The notes: generated from the letters alone by a model not told the origin. Positions 1-11,165 are shown, numbered from the stretch's first letter. The stretch is 64,000 bases of DNA from an uncultured Bacteroides sp. (GCA_949296575.1 CASFPE010000015.1:33611-97610); one strand, 5' to 3'. A program made the numbers and translations.

Positions 1-576
1 GGCTCCTAACACGCGACGGTCGGGCGGCAAATGCACCATTTCTGCTTCGTCTGGATAAAGGTCGCGGTAGGTGTGCGGGTCGGAATGGTGGTTGAATACG
101 GATACCTGTCCTTCAAATCCGCAAATGGCGCCATATATATAAGGTATATGGAAGGATTGGGTCGTGTCGCTCAAAAGATAGCGTGTAGCAAAATTGTCGC
201 ACCCGTCCACCACGATGTCGTAGCCCGGAATGATATTGTTGGCATTCTCTTGGGTCAGCCGGATAGGGAGGACCTCTGTTTTGAGATGATTGTTGAGGGC
301 ATGCAGGCGACGGGAAGCGCATATGGCTTTAGGTTGTCCGAGGTCATCCTCTGTATAAAGTATTTGGCGTTGAAGGTTAGATGGGGAGACCAGATCGTCA
401 TCCATCAACCCTAATGTCCCCACGCCTGCTGCGGCTAAATACATGGCGGCAGGACTTCCTAATCCGCCAAGGCCAACAATGAGTACACGGCTTTCGTGCA
501 AGCGGCGTTGGCCTTCTTCCCTTATTTCGGGCAAGGATGTCTGGCGGGTGTAACGGTTTTCGCAGTTTTGGTTCAT
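1..576 (-). CDS. thiF: ThiF/HesA/MoeB-family adenylyltransferase (partial, 3' end outside window)
   Basis: The frame is open from an ATG at 576 to the window edge, giving the first 192 residues. The nucleotide-binding motif GLGGLGSP is at residues 35-42, followed by a DDDLVSPSNLQRQ segment typical of E1-like enzymes that adenylate the C-terminal Gly-Gly of ThiS. It is the last visible gene of the thi operon, 60 bp after thiH, and a long hairpin fills that gap. By family knowledge it activates ThiS so that sulfur can be loaded for thiazole synthesis. The name ThiF rests on context, because MoeB and HesA share these motifs. Confidence 0.9.
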   Translation of the reverse strand, partial: MNQNCENRYTRQTSLPEIREEGQRRLHESRVLIVGLGGLGSPAAMYLAAAGVGTLGLMDDDLVSPSNLQRQILYTEDDLGQPKAICASRRLHALNNHLKTEVLPIRLTQENANNIIPGYDIVVDGCDNFATRYLLSDTTQSFHIPYIYGAICGFEGQVSVFNHHSDPHTYRDLYPDEAEMVHLPPDRRVLGA

Positions 577-589
577 GGTATCATTTTTC

Positions 590-631
590 TGCATATGCAT
601 GGGCAAGGCACAGCCAGCCCATGCATATGCA
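590..631 (-). repeat. Intercistronic hairpin between thiH and thiF
   Basis: A 14-bp inverted repeat with no mismatch (590-603 with 618-631, one further G-C pair inside) has a 12-nt loop and fills most of the 60-bp thiH-thiF gap. No T-run follows on the minus strand, so a simple intrinsic terminator is unlikely. RNA processing, or lowering thiF expression relative to thiH, is an inference. Confidence 0.7.
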
Positions 632-636
632 CAACA

Positions 637-1782
637 TTATACAGCTCGAGGATGCATAAGGTCAAACGACGCATCCCAATCTTTCCATACAGGTTCACGC
701 CCCATGCGGCGGAGGGCCGCATCCACTTCATGGGCTGTCCTTTCATCGCTCACATGGAATTGTTCGAGGGCTTGCGGATAGGTGCAATATCCTCCTGGTT
801 CGGTTTTGCTTTCGGCGCTCATTGTGGTCACGCCCAAAGTGGCCATGTGGTCGCGGATTGCAGCCGGTTCGCGAGTAGAATAGGAGATGTCGACATCATG
901 GTCGAAGATGCGCATGGCAAAAGTGGCTTGTGCTAATTCGCGGTCGCTCATGATGACATTTGGTTGGAAACCTCCATTCTCAGAAGGCCGCATGCGTGGA
1001 AAATTCACACTGTACTTTGTTTTCCAGTAGTGTTTCTGGAGGTAGCGCAAGTGGAAAGCCATCATGGTGATGTCTGTTCGCCATTCTTTTTCAAGTCCGA
1101 TAAGCACGCCCATCCCGATGCTGTGTACGCCTGCTTGTCCCATGCGATCGAAGCCGTTGAGCCGCCATTCAAACTTCGATTTCATGCCACGTGGGTGGTA
1201 AATGTTGTAATGCGCACGGTTGTAGGTTTCTTGGAAACAGATGACCCCGTTCATGCCGTGGCGTGCCAGTTCCTCATATTCTTCCGTCTTGAGTGGCATC
1301 ACCTCTATTTTCAAGTTGCTGAAATAGGGTTTGGCCAAGTCGAGGGCGCGGGCTATGTAAGGCACGCCGGCCTTGGCGGGATTCTCTCCTGTGACGAGCA
1401 GCAAGTTCTCAAATGGCGCCAGCCGTTTGATGGCCTTGTACTCGTTGACGATTTCTTCTTCCGTCAGGATGGTCCTTTTCATGGGATTGCTGATGTGGAA
1501 GCCGCAATACACGCAAGAGTTGGTACACGAATTGGTGAGATAAAGTGGCACGAACATGGAGATGGTTCGTCCGAACCGTTCTTCAGTGTATTTCTTGCTG
1601 AGTTGTGCCATGGTTTCCAAATATGGTTCGGCAGCAGGGGAGATAAGTGCCATGAAGTCGTCCACATCGCAATGCTCGCGTGACAGGGCGCGGCGCACAT
1701 CGGTATCGCTTTTGGACATGATGCGGGCGGTGGTGTCATCCCAGTTGATTTTGTCTAATTCTTCACTAAACATGTCGTTCAT
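637..1782 (-). CDS. thiH: 2-iminoacetate synthase ThiH
   Basis: This 381-residue radical SAM enzyme shows the cluster motif CTNSCVYC with Cys86, Cys90 and Cys93 (CX3CX2C). The family cleaves tyrosine to dehydroglycine, which ThiG uses with thiocarboxylated ThiS to build the thiazole ring in anaerobes and facultative species. Length is normal for ThiH. The gene starts 13 bp after the thiC stop and precedes thiF. Use of ThiH rather than the oxygen-dependent glycine oxidase ThiO fits an anaerobic gut bacterium. Confidence 0.96.
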   Translation of the reverse strand: MNDMFSEELDKINWDDTTARIMSKSDTDVRRALSREHCDVDDFMALISPAAEPYLETMAQLSKKYTEERFGRTISMFVPLYLTNSCTNSCVYCGFHISNPMKRTILTEEEIVNEYKAIKRLAPFENLLLVTGENPAKAGVPYIARALDLAKPYFSNLKIEVMPLKTEEYEELARHGMNGVICFQETYNRAHYNIYHPRGMKSKFEWRLNGFDRMGQAGVHSIGMGVLIGLEKEWRTDITMMAFHLRYLQKHYWKTKYSVNFPRMRPSENGGFQPNVIMSDRELAQATFAMRIFDHDVDISYSTREPAAIRDHMATLGVTTMSAESKTEPGGYCTYPQALEQFHVSDERTAHEVDAALRRMGREPVWKDWDASFDLMHPRAV

Positions 1783-1795
1783 TAAAAGTTACTGG

Positions 1796-3502
<1,707 letters not shown>

Positions 3503-4270
3503 TTAGTCAAGGAATGCGGTCAAGGGAGAGGAAGCGGAAGCGGTGAGTGCCACGCTGCCCAATCCGGCTTCGTGGGCCGCACGGCCTGCTTCCACGCTTT
3601 GTTTGAAAGCAGCGGCCATTTGCACAGGGTCGCCGGCTACGGCAATGGCGGTGTTCACCAAGACGGCAGATGCGCCCATTTCCATGGCTTCGGCGGCATG
3701 GCTTGGGGCGCCGATGCCTGCATCGACAACGACTGGCACGTTGGCTTGCTCGATGATGATGCGCAGGAAGTCGCGCGTTTGCAATCCTTTGTTCGTGCCG
3801 ATGGGTGCGCCGAGCGGCATGACGGTGGCGGCTCCTGCTTCTTCCAAGCGTTTGCATAACGTGGGGTCGGCTTGGCAATAGGGAAGCACAACGAAGCCCA
3901 TCTTCACCAATTGCTCTGTGGCTTTCAGCGTTTCTACTGAGTCGGGGAGCAGGTAGCGTGGGTCGGGGTGTATTTCCAGCTTCAGCCAGTTGGTGCCGAA
4001 AGCTTCGCGGGCCATTTGTGCGGCAAACACGGCTTCTTCGGCATTTCGCACGCCGCTGGTGTTGGGCAGCAACTGGATGCCGGGATGTGCGATGTGGCGC
4101 AGCATGTCGTCGTTTTTGTCGTCCATCTCGATGCGTTTCATGGCCACGGTGACCATTTGCGTGCCGGATGCCATGATGGCTTGTTCCATCAGTTCGTTGG
4201 AACTGAATTTCCCGGTACCTAAGAACAGGCGCGAATCGAACTCGCGGCCTGCAATCGTCAGTTTCTTCAT
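3503..4270 (-). CDS. thiG: Thiazole synthase ThiG
   Basis: This 255-residue TIM-barrel protein begins [11 protein letters not shown] and contains [24 protein letters not shown] (with the family's Schiff-base lysine in the KLE motif) and [18 protein letters not shown], the phosphate-binding end. It joins DXP, dehydroglycine and ThiS thiocarboxylate into the thiazole phosphate. The start at 4270 is chosen because the ATG overlaps the thiE stop by 4 nt (ATGA). Longer in-frame starts upstream run through thiE and are rejected. Confidence 0.96.
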   Translation of the reverse strand: MKKLTIAGREFDSRLFLGTGKFSSNELMEQAIMASGTQMVTVAMKRIEMDDKNDDMLRHIAHPGIQLLPNTSGVRNAEEAVFAAQMAREAFGTNWLKLEIHPDPRYLLPDSVETLKATEQLVKMGFVVLPYCQADPTLCKRLEEAGAATVMPLGAPIGTNKGLQTRDFLRIIIEQANVPVVVDAGIGAPSHAAEAMEMGASAVLVNTAIAVAGDPVQMAAAFKQSVEAGRAAHEAGLGSVALTASASSPLTAFLD

Positions 4271-4908
4271 TGCGGTATTTCTTTTAATAAATGGATAATC
4301 TTTTGTGTTTCGGCCACGGGGTCGGCGGCACGCAGGATGGCGCCGCTGAGGGCGATGCCGCTGGCTCCTGCTTGCAGGATGGCGGGAATGTCGGCGGCAG
4401 TGATGCCTCCTATGGCGATGAGGGGCAGGCGGATGCTTGCTTCCTCCATTTGCGCGAGGAGGCGGCGGTAGCCTTCTATCCCCAAGAGGGGGGCAAGGTT
4501 CTTCTTCGTGGCGGTGTAGCGGAAAGGGCCGCACCCGATGTAGTCGGCTCCTGCTTCATGGAGGGCGCGGATGTCTTCGAAAGTGTTGGCCGTTCCTCCG
4601 ATGATGCACCCGTTGCCCAGCATCCGGCGCGCTTCTGCGACAGGCATGTCGTTTTTGCCGAGATGCACGCCGTCGGCATGCATCCGCCGCGCCAGTTCCA
4701 CGTGGTCGTCGATGATGAAAATGGCGCCATGGTTCTTGCAGAGCGCTTGCACGCGGCGGGCTGTTTCCTCCACTTCGCCGGGCGGGCAATCTTTCATGCG
4801 CAGTTGCACCCAGCGGCATCCGCCTGCCAATGCGAGGGCGGCAGACTCGTAATAGGAGATGCCACAGGCGGCGTGTGTGATGAATTGCAGCTTTTCCATA
4901 TGCGTCAT
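4267..4908 (-). CDS. thiE: Thiamine-phosphate synthase ThiE
   Basis: This 213-residue ThiE has the family hallmarks [39 protein letters not shown] and PLIAIGGI. It couples HMP-PP with thiazole phosphate to give thiamine phosphate. The start at 4908 forms an ATGA overlap with the thiS stop, and the gene overlaps thiG by 4 nt at its other end, so translation is probably coupled. A second ATG three codons in (4899) is an alternative start. Confidence 0.94.
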   Translation of the reverse strand: MTHMEKLQFITHAACGISYYESAALALAGGCRWVQLRMKDCPPGEVEETARRVQALCKNHGAIFIIDDHVELARRMHADGVHLGKNDMPVAEARRMLGNGCIIGGTANTFEDIRALHEAGADYIGCGPFRYTATKKNLAPLLGIEGYRRLLAQMEEASIRLPLIAIGGITAADIPAILQAGASGIALSGAILRAADPVAETQKIIHLLKEIPQ

Positions 4909-5105
4909 CCCCCGCAGGCTGCTTTGATGATGGTGAGGCGGTCGTTTTCGTGGAGGAAGAATGTGTCCCATTCCGCACGTGGCGCCATCTTGTTGTTCAC
5001 GGCCACGGCCACGCCTTTCTTGGGGAGTTGCAGTTCGCTGGCCACGGCGGCTAATGTGGCATCCGCCACGCATTCATGTTCTTTGCCATTTACAGATATT
5101 TTCAT
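4905..5105 (-). CDS. thiS: Sulfur carrier protein ThiS
   Basis: This 66-residue ubiquitin-like protein begins MKISVNGKE and ends in the obligatory Gly-Gly (KAACGG). ThiF adenylates that tail, which then carries the thiocarboxylate sulfur for ThiG. It is the first gene of the thi operon, directly downstream of the riboswitch, and its stop overlaps the thiE start. An in-frame ATG at 5117 would add four residues (MIKG); the MKIS start gives the usual ThiS length. Confidence 0.95.
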   Translation of the reverse strand: MKISVNGKEHECVADATLAAVASELQLPKKGVAVAVNNKMAPRAEWDTFFLHENDRLTIIKAACGG

Positions 5106-5167
5106 GCCTTTAATCATTAATTATTAGGTGTAAAGACAATGGGGAAGCCGTGGCGGCGGAGGGAGGA

Positions 5168-5249
5168 TGTTCAACAATCCCTTCGGCAGTACTAACTGCA
5201 TCAGGTTCGCAGGGTATGATCTCAGCCCGCAGCGGGGCACCCCTTTGTT
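5168..5249 (-). ncRNA. TPP riboswitch (THI element)
   Basis: On the minus strand the region shows the TPP aptamer in order: GGGGTGCC (5243-5236), GCTGAGATCATACCC, GAACCTGATGCAGTTAGTAC and CTGCCGAAGGGA. It sits about 60-145 nt upstream of thiS and downstream of a promoter. TPP binding should repress the whole thiSEGCHF operon. Boundaries are approximate. Confidence 0.96.
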
Positions 5250-5259
5250 TTTACTGGGA

Positions 5260-5290
5260 CAAAGGTAGCAATAATGCGCGGTATGCGAAA
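5260..5290 (-). promoter_or_regulatory. thi operon promoter
   Basis: On the minus strand TACCTTTG (5267-5260) matches the Bacteroidota -7 box TAnnTTTG. TTTC (5290-5287) lies 19 bp upstream as a -33 element. The riboswitch begins just downstream. Confidence 0.75.
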
Positions 5291-5806
5291 CAGATTTCCT
5301 GAAAAAAACAGAATACGGCTTTGTTTCTCCAGGCAAATTTCTTTTCCCGTGCTGCCAAGAATTCAGGTTTGCCGCATTGGGAGGCATAATTCAGTGCGGT
5401 GGAAAGTTGGATTCATGCGGGCGGAAATTTCTGCCGCCGCCGTCGTTCGTACAGATGCCGTCGACATTTGTAAGAATGACGACGGCAACCGTACAGACGG
5501 CAACGTTGGCAGAAGAATTTATGCGGGTGTTTGGAAGTTTTTATGCGGATAGGTGGAAGTTTCTTCACGGGCAAACAGGAGTTTCCATGCGATTGGGCGG
5601 AACGATGCGATGGGCATCCTTTTTCTTTTGTGCATTTTCTTGTTTTGGCGATTGGGACAGAAAATAGCCTTTTCCTTAAATAACCCATTCCTTAAAAAAG
5701 TATCCTATTTATAATAAGATGCAGAAAAATCGTGATAAACCGCGATAATTTACTGTTTTTTAAATGAAAAAAAGCAGGCAAAATCTTGGTTGAATGAAAA
5801 GTTTGT
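5291..5806. other. Intergenic region without a recognised gene
   Basis: About 515 bp separate the divergent thi and pst operons. Short open frames on both strands have no recognisable protein. The middle holds loosely repeated GGAAGTTT/ATGCGG words, and the right end is AT-rich up to the pst promoter. Confidence 0.6.
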
Positions 5807-5814
5807 TACCTTTG
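5807..5814 (+). promoter_or_regulatory. pst operon -7 element
   Basis: TACCTTTG matches the -7 consensus TAnnTTTG, 47 bp before pstS. A weak -33 (TTGG at 5786-5789) is 17 bp upstream. No clear Pho-box-like direct repeat was recognised. Confidence 0.6.
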
Positions 5815-5861
5815 TTCCGCTAATAAAAGTAGCATAATCGTTAAATGTAGCATTATAAGGT

Positions 5862-6818
5862 ATGAAAAGACAAGTAATTTCGTGGCTGTTGGCCGGGTTG
5901 CTTTGCACAGGGCCGGGCGTGGCATATGCCGGCAACGGTGAGAATGAAAAACTGGAAGGCGATATTTCCCTTTCTGGTGCTTTTGCCCTTTATCCCATGG
6001 TGGTGAAATGGGCGGAAGAGTTCAAGAAACTGCATCCCGACGTGCGCATCGACATATCGGGCGGCGGCGCGGGCAAGGGCATGACGGACGCTTTGGCCAA
6101 GGTGGTGGACTTGGGCATGGTGTCGCGCGACATCCACGACGTGGAGGTGCAGAACGGGGCTTTTGCCATTGCGGTCATCAAAGATGCCGTGGTACCCACC
6201 ATCAATGCTTCGAATCCTTTGATGGCCGAAATCAAGGAGAAAGGCTTGAGCCGCGAGGCTGCCAAGAAGTTGTGGAGCGGCGAAGCGTCCACGTGGGGAG
6301 AAGTGTTGGGAACCGGCAGCGAGGTGCCGGTGCATGTATATACCCGTTCCGATGCCTGCGGCGCGGCGGAAACATGGTCGGCATGGTTCGGCATGCGGCA
6401 GGAGGACTTGCAGGGGACGGCTGTGTACAGTGACCCCGGCGTGGCTTCGGCCGTGCAGAAAGACCGTGTGGCCATCGGCTACAACAACATCGCGTATGCT
6501 TTCGACCAAAAGACGCGCCAGCCTTACGAAGGCATGGACGTGATGCCGCTCGACGTGGACGGCAACGGGAAGGTGGACGAGGACGAGAATTTCTATTCCA
6601 GTTCCATGCGCCTTATTACCGCCATCATCAAAGGGCAATACCCTTCGCCCCCTGCGCGCAACCTTTTCTTGGTGTGCAACGGGGTGCCTGAACGCCCGGT
6701 GGTGCGCGAGTTCATCAAATTCATCTTGACAGAAGGCCAGCAGTATGCTTTGGGCGCAGGTTATATCCCGTTGCCGCGTCCTGTGGCACAAGCCGAGTTG
6801 GAGAAACTTAACAAGTAA
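5862..6818 (+). CDS. pstS: Phosphate ABC transporter substrate-binding protein
   Basis: This 318-residue protein has a Sec signal peptide (about residues 1-24, ending near AYAGNG) followed by a PstS fold: SGAFALYPMVVKW near the N-terminus and the phosphate-binding-type loop SGGGAGKGMTDAL. It is the periplasmic receptor that captures phosphate for PstCA. It is the first gene of the operon, and pstC begins 5 bp after its stop. A lipoprotein cysteine is not obvious at the cleavage region, so it may be soluble in the periplasm. Confidence 0.93.
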   Translation: MKRQVISWLLAGLLCTGPGVAYAGNGENEKLEGDISLSGAFALYPMVVKWAEEFKKLHPDVRIDISGGGAGKGMTDALAKVVDLGMVSRDIHDVEVQNGAFAIAVIKDAVVPTINASNPLMAEIKEKGLSREAAKKLWSGEASTWGEVLGTGSEVPVHVYTRSDACGAAETWSAWFGMRQEDLQGTAVYSDPGVASAVQKDRVAIGYNNIAYAFDQKTRQPYEGMDVMPLDVDGNGKVDEDENFYSSSMRLITAIIKGQYPSPPARNLFLVCNGVPERPVVREFIKFILTEGQQYALGAGYIPLPRPVAQAELEKLNK

Positions 6819-6823
6819 TTCCG

Positions 6824-7732
6824 ATGGCTGTCTCTTTGCTGAAGAAAAGGCTGGCAAAGGACCGCAGTGCGCGGGCCGTGATGTTCACGCTCACTGTGCT
6901 GTCCTTGCTGCTGTTGGTGGTGATGGGCGTGGGCCTTTACCTCAAGTCGGAGATGATACTCGACGAGTATTCCCTATGGACGCTGCTGACGACGGCCGAC
7001 TGGAAGCCCCTGAAAGGCTCGTTCGGCTTCCTGCCGTTCATCATCGGCACGCTGGCCGTCACGGCCTTGTCCATCTTGATTGCCCTGCCCATTTCCCTGC
7101 TCACGGCGCTCTACTTGTCAGAGTACGCCCACTCGTGGACGAAGCGCGTGGTGTTTCCCGTGCTTGACATCCTGGCCGGCATCCCTTCGGTGGTGTACGG
7201 CGTGTGGGGTACACTGATTATCGTGCCTTGGATTGCCGACACGCTTGGGCCGCATTTCGTGGATTATACCAGTGGCTACACGGTGTTGGCCAGCGGCATT
7301 GTGTTGGGCGTGATGATACTCCCGGTGCTGGTCAGCCTTTTCATCGAGATATTCACCATCGTGCCGCAGGACTACCGCGATGCCGCTGCCTCGCTGGGTG
7401 CCACCAAGTGGCAGATTTGCTATAAAGTCATCTTGCGCAAGTCCATGCCCGGCATCATTGCGGCTGTGGTGCTGGCCATCTCCAAAGCTTTCGGCGAGAC
7501 GATTGCCGTGCTGATGGTGTGCGGCAACTACGCCGGCATTCCCCGTTCGTTGTTCGACCCTTGCTACCCGTTGCCGGCCTTGATTGCCAACAACTACGGC
7601 GAGATGCTGTCGCTTCCTTTGTATGAATCGGCTTTGATGTTTGCCGCGTTCATCCTGTTTTTCATCATATTGGTGTTCAACTTTGCTTCGCGCCTGCTGC
7701 TCCAGCGGATAGAGAAGCGTTACAAATTATGA
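6824..7732 (+). CDS. pstC: Phosphate ABC transporter permease PstC
   Basis: This 302-residue inner-membrane permease has about six hydrophobic segments, beginning with a strong one at residues 19-41. The cytoplasmic EAA-type loop is YRDAAASLGATKWQICYKV, which docks on PstB. GIPSVVYGVWG is typical of PstC/PstA. It pairs with PstA to form the phosphate channel. It is tightly packed between pstS and pstA (13-bp gap). Confidence 0.94.
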   Translation: MAVSLLKKRLAKDRSARAVMFTLTVLSLLLLVVMGVGLYLKSEMILDEYSLWTLLTTADWKPLKGSFGFLPFIIGTLAVTALSILIALPISLLTALYLSEYAHSWTKRVVFPVLDILAGIPSVVYGVWGTLIIVPWIADTLGPHFVDYTSGYTVLASGIVLGVMILPVLVSLFIEIFTIVPQDYRDAAASLGATKWQICYKVILRKSMPGIIAAVVLAISKAFGETIAVLMVCGNYAGIPRSLFDPCYPLPALIANNYGEMLSLPLYESALMFAAFILFFIILVFNFASRLLLQRIEKRYKL

Positions 7733-7745
7733 TAGGAGAGTAGCC

Positions 7746-8594
7746 ATGAAAATGAAGTTCATTGCAGACAAGTTTTTCCGGGTTCTGATGATATTGTCCA
7801 TGCTCATCGTGTATGCCTTCTTGGGCAGCATCCTCATCACGATATTGAAGAACGGGTGGCCCGCCATGTCGTGGGACATGGTGACGCAGCTTCCGGGCGG
7901 CGGGTTCTACATCGGCAAGGAGGGCGGCGTGCTGAATGCCATCGTCGGTTCGCTCTACATCGTGGGGGCATCCACTGTGTTGGGCTTGCTGGTCAGCATC
8001 CCCATCGTGTTTTTCATCAACATTTACTTGAAAAAGGAGTCTCGCTTGGCCAGCCTTGTCCGCCTGTCGTTCGATGTGCTTTATGGCATCCCCTCCATCG
8101 TGTATGGCGCGTTCGCCTTTACCATCATGATATTCTTCGGCCTTCGCACCTCGTTGTTGGGCGGCATCATTGTCATCACGTTGCTGATTATCCCCATCTT
8201 CGTGCGTTCGATGGACGAAGTGGCGCGCCAGCTTCCCAAGGATTTATTAGATGCCACTTACTCTTTGGGCGCCACGCGCTTCGAAGCCATCAAGGTGGCG
8301 GTGCGGCAGATTCTGCCGGGCATTGCCACAGCCACGCTGCTTTCCATCGGTCGTGCCATTGGCGACGCAGCGGGCGTGATGTTCACTGCCGGGTTCACCG
8401 ACAGCATTCCCACTTCGCTGGACCAGCCTGCGGCCACCTTGCCGCTATCTATCTTTTTCCAACTGAGCAGTCCCACGCCCGAAGTGCGTGAAAGGGCCTA
8501 TGCCTCTGCCTTGCTCCTCACCATCATCGTCCTCGTGTTGAGCATTATCGGGCGGATGATTACTTACCGTTTTTCCAAGAACAAGATTAAATAA
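7746..8594 (+). CDS. pstA: Phosphate ABC transporter permease PstA
   Basis: This 282-residue permease has a similar six-segment layout, the GIPSIVYGAF motif and the EAA loop LLDATYSLGATRFEAIKVAV. It forms the second half of the membrane channel with PstC. A GGAGAG ribosome-binding site precedes the ATG. pstB follows after 6 bp. Confidence 0.94.
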   Translation: MKMKFIADKFFRVLMILSMLIVYAFLGSILITILKNGWPAMSWDMVTQLPGGGFYIGKEGGVLNAIVGSLYIVGASTVLGLLVSIPIVFFINIYLKKESRLASLVRLSFDVLYGIPSIVYGAFAFTIMIFFGLRTSLLGGIIVITLLIIPIFVRSMDEVARQLPKDLLDATYSLGATRFEAIKVAVRQILPGIATATLLSIGRAIGDAAGVMFTAGFTDSIPTSLDQPAATLPLSIFFQLSSPTPEVRERAYASALLLTIIVLVLSIIGRMITYRFSKNKIK

Positions 8595-8600
8595 GAAAAA

Positions 8601-9455
8601 ATGGATACAGAACCCCAAACTTTTACCGGCGCGTTCCAACGCTTCGACCAATGGAAGGAGGCAAACGGCAGCGAAGTTCATGCTGCCGACGTGCTGAAAG
8701 GAGAGAATGTAATCGACATACAGGGCCTGAGCGTTTACATCCAGGACAAACAGATTCTGAAGAATGTGACGTTGCAGCTTTTCGACCGGAAGATTACCTG
8801 CATCATCGGCCCGTCAGGTTGCGGGAAGACCACTTTGCTGCGCAGCATCAACCGCATGATCGACACCACCGATCATGTGAAGGTGGAAGGCAGCGTCATT
8901 GTGGACGGCGAAAACATCTACGGTTCCAAGGCGGAAATTACCCATATCCGCAAGAAGATTGGATTGCTGTCGCAGCGTCCCACGCCGCTGCCCATGTCCA
9001 TCTACGACAACATTGCTTTCGGCTGCCGCATCCACGGCACGCGCAACAAGAAGAAGTTGGATGCCATCGTGGAGCAATACCTGCGTGCCACCGGCCTGTG
9101 GGACGAAGTGAAAGACCGCCTGCACAATCCGGCTTCGGGGCTATCCATCGGGCAGCAGCAACGCCTTTGCCTGGCAAGAGGCTTGGCCGTAGAGCCGCAG
9201 TTCATTCTGGCCGACGAATCGACTTCTGCCCTCGACCCCGTGTCGAGCAAGCACATTGAGGACCTTTTCCTCCAACTTCGCGAACGCTACGGCATCATCA
9301 TGGTGACCCACACCCTGCGGCAGGCGTTGCGCATTGCCGATTATGTGGTGTTCATGTATTTGGGCGAAGTCATCGAGCAAGGGCCTGCCGACGTGCTTTT
9401 CAACCATCCGCAGCATGAATTGACCAAACAGTATCTCAGCGGGGTATTCAGTTGA
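8601..9455 (+). CDS. pstB: Phosphate ABC transporter ATPase PstB
   Basis: This 284-residue ATPase has Walker A GPSGCGKT at residues 70-77 and a signature motif that reads LSIGQQQRL where PstB usually has LSGGQ. The Walker B end reads FILADESTSALDP, where the common form is MDEPTSALDP. A roughly 35-residue N-terminal extension precedes the ABC core. It powers phosphate import through PstCA. The usual downstream phoU is absent; a porin gene follows 19 bp later. Confidence 0.94.
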   Translation: MDTEPQTFTGAFQRFDQWKEANGSEVHAADVLKGENVIDIQGLSVYIQDKQILKNVTLQLFDRKITCIIGPSGCGKTTLLRSINRMIDTTDHVKVEGSVIVDGENIYGSKAEITHIRKKIGLLSQRPTPLPMSIYDNIAFGCRIHGTRNKKKLDAIVEQYLRATGLWDEVKDRLHNPASGLSIGQQQRLCLARGLAVEPQFILADESTSALDPVSSKHIEDLFLQLRERYGIIMVTHTLRQALRIADYVVFMYLGEVIEQGPADVLFNHPQHELTKQYLSGVFS

Positions 9456-9474
9456 CAGGAAAGGAGGAACAGTC

Positions 9475-10812
9475 ATGAAACAGATAAGTTATTGGCGCAA
9501 GGCGATGCTCTTGCTGGCGGCAGGATGCACATTCTCTGCTGTTTATTCGCAGCACACGTTCACCTTGGGCGCGGAATACCGCCCGCGTGCCGAAGTCCGT
9601 TCCGGCTATTCGCAGCCGTTGGCCGAAGGATTGTCGCCCGACTTGCTGATGTTGCAGCGGGTGCGGTTGAATGCTGCTTATGGTTCAAAGTGGGTGAATG
9701 CCCGCCTGTCGTTGCAGGATGCCCGCGTGTTCGGCCAAACAGACCGCAACGGCGTGAAGATAGGCGACGGGGGCAACGCGCCTTTTGCCGTTTACGAAGC
9801 TTGGGCGGAACTGCTGTTGCCCAAAGGAGTATCGTTCCGCATCGGGCGGCAAGCGTTGAAGTACGACGATGAACGCCTGCTGAGCGTGTGCAATTGGAAC
9901 AATACCGGCAGTGCGCACGACTTGGCATTGCTCCGTTGGCGTTTCCGTGATTTCAAGGCCGATGCGGGTTATGCCTACAACAACAGCCAGACCAGCCCTT
10001 TGACGGCCGACTATGATTATGGCAGCAACTCTTTCTACCGCACGATGGCCTACCTGTGGATGTCGCAGGATTTCGGCAAGTCGGGATGGAATGTCACGGC
10101 CTTGGCTGCTGTCACCGGCTTTCAGGAAACGAAGGACGGCAGCGACGGGAAGCCCTCATTTGCCAACCATTATAAATACACGTATGGGGGAAACGTGCAG
10201 TTCAAGCGCGAGGATGTCCCGTTCGGCCTTTATGCCACTGCCTACGGGCAAGCGGGAGAGACCAACAAAGGAGTAGACCTCCGTGCTTACATGCTGGCAT
10301 TGAAACTGAATTACCGCGTGGTGAAACCCTTTGCATTGACGGCAGGCGCTGATTTCTTCTCCGGCACTTCGGCTGCCACGCCCGACGGCACTTCGCACAC
10401 TTTCACGGGACTGTATGGCACGAGCCACCGCTTCAACGGCTCGATGGATTATTGGACGATGAGTACCCTGCCCAAGGGCGGCCTGCTGGATGTGTTTGTT
10501 TCCGCTGATGCCAAGGTTGGCAAGAAAGTTGCGTTGACAGGAGCTTTCCATACTTTCCGCCTGGCTCGTGAGATGGAAGGCTTGCAGGGAAAAGGGTTAG
10601 GGCATGAGATTGACCTTGATGTGGACTACCGTTTCTGTCCCTTTGCCACCATTGAAGCAGGCTGGAGTTGTTACCTTACTTCAGATTTGACGAATGCCGT
10701 GCGGGGCGTGACGGGCATCGATGCGCCCACGAAAGACACGGCCACACGCTTTGCCCAATGGGCTTACGTGTCGCTCACCATCACGCCGGAGTTCCTGAAC
10801 CTGAGGTTCTGA
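9475..10812 (+). CDS. Outer-membrane porin, alginate-export-like beta-barrel
   Basis: This 445-residue protein has a signal peptide (residues 1-25, ending VYSQ) and alternating aromatic/polar strands throughout. It ends ...LTITPEFLNLRF with a terminal Phe, the usual outer-membrane beta-signal. Segments such as SFRIGRQALKYDDERLL resemble the alginate_exp/OprB-like porin group. A strong AGGAGG-like site precedes the start. Its place 19 bp after pstB suggests co-transcription, and a role in moving phosphate or phosphorylated compounds across the outer membrane is an inference from context. Confidence 0.8.
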   Translation: MKQISYWRKAMLLLAAGCTFSAVYSQHTFTLGAEYRPRAEVRSGYSQPLAEGLSPDLLMLQRVRLNAAYGSKWVNARLSLQDARVFGQTDRNGVKIGDGGNAPFAVYEAWAELLLPKGVSFRIGRQALKYDDERLLSVCNWNNTGSAHDLALLRWRFRDFKADAGYAYNNSQTSPLTADYDYGSNSFYRTMAYLWMSQDFGKSGWNVTALAAVTGFQETKDGSDGKPSFANHYKYTYGGNVQFKREDVPFGLYATAYGQAGETNKGVDLRAYMLALKLNYRVVKPFALTAGADFFSGTSAATPDGTSHTFTGLYGTSHRFNGSMDYWTMSTLPKGGLLDVFVSADAKVGKKVALTGAFHTFRLAREMEGLQGKGLGHEIDLDVDYRFCPFATIEAGWSCYLTSDLTNAVRGVTGIDAPTKDTATRFAQWAYVSLTITPEFLNLRF

Positions 10813-10822
10813 AAGAAAGCAT

Positions 10823-11092
10823 GACTACACCATGTTCCGTAAATGCGTATGGCAGAGATGATTTAGGCCGTTTTATGCGGGATGTCGTCACAAATTGTGA
10901 CCTCAAATGTTCAAATTCATCTTTAGAAAGTTCAAACATGAAATCAATAGGAAACCTTTTTCTATTTCTTCTGACGGATTGTTTCAATACCTTTGTTTCC
11001 ATTCCATACATATCCGCCAAATCAAAGTCCAGCATCACCCGCTGCCCTCTGATTTCATATATCTTGCTTTGTATTTGTTCGAGTTGGTTCAT
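10823..11092 (-). pseudogene. Truncated ORF6N-domain protein
   Basis: Reading from an ATG at 11092, the product starts MNQLEQIQSKIYEIRGQRVM and continues with DFDLADMYGMETKVLKQSVRRN, the conserved start of ORF6N-domain (KilA-N/Bro-like) proteins found in mobile elements. The homologous part stops after AFTEHGVVMLS near 10823. The frame then runs into the 3' end of the porin gene and ends at 10781. Family members normally continue for another 50-150 residues, so this is most likely a remnant of an old mobile element. Confidence 0.75.
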
Positions 11093-11165
11093 GGAACATT
11101 CTATTTTATGTACTGCTTGCAAAAATAAGAAATTGTTCCGGCAGATGAATCCATCTGCCGGAACA

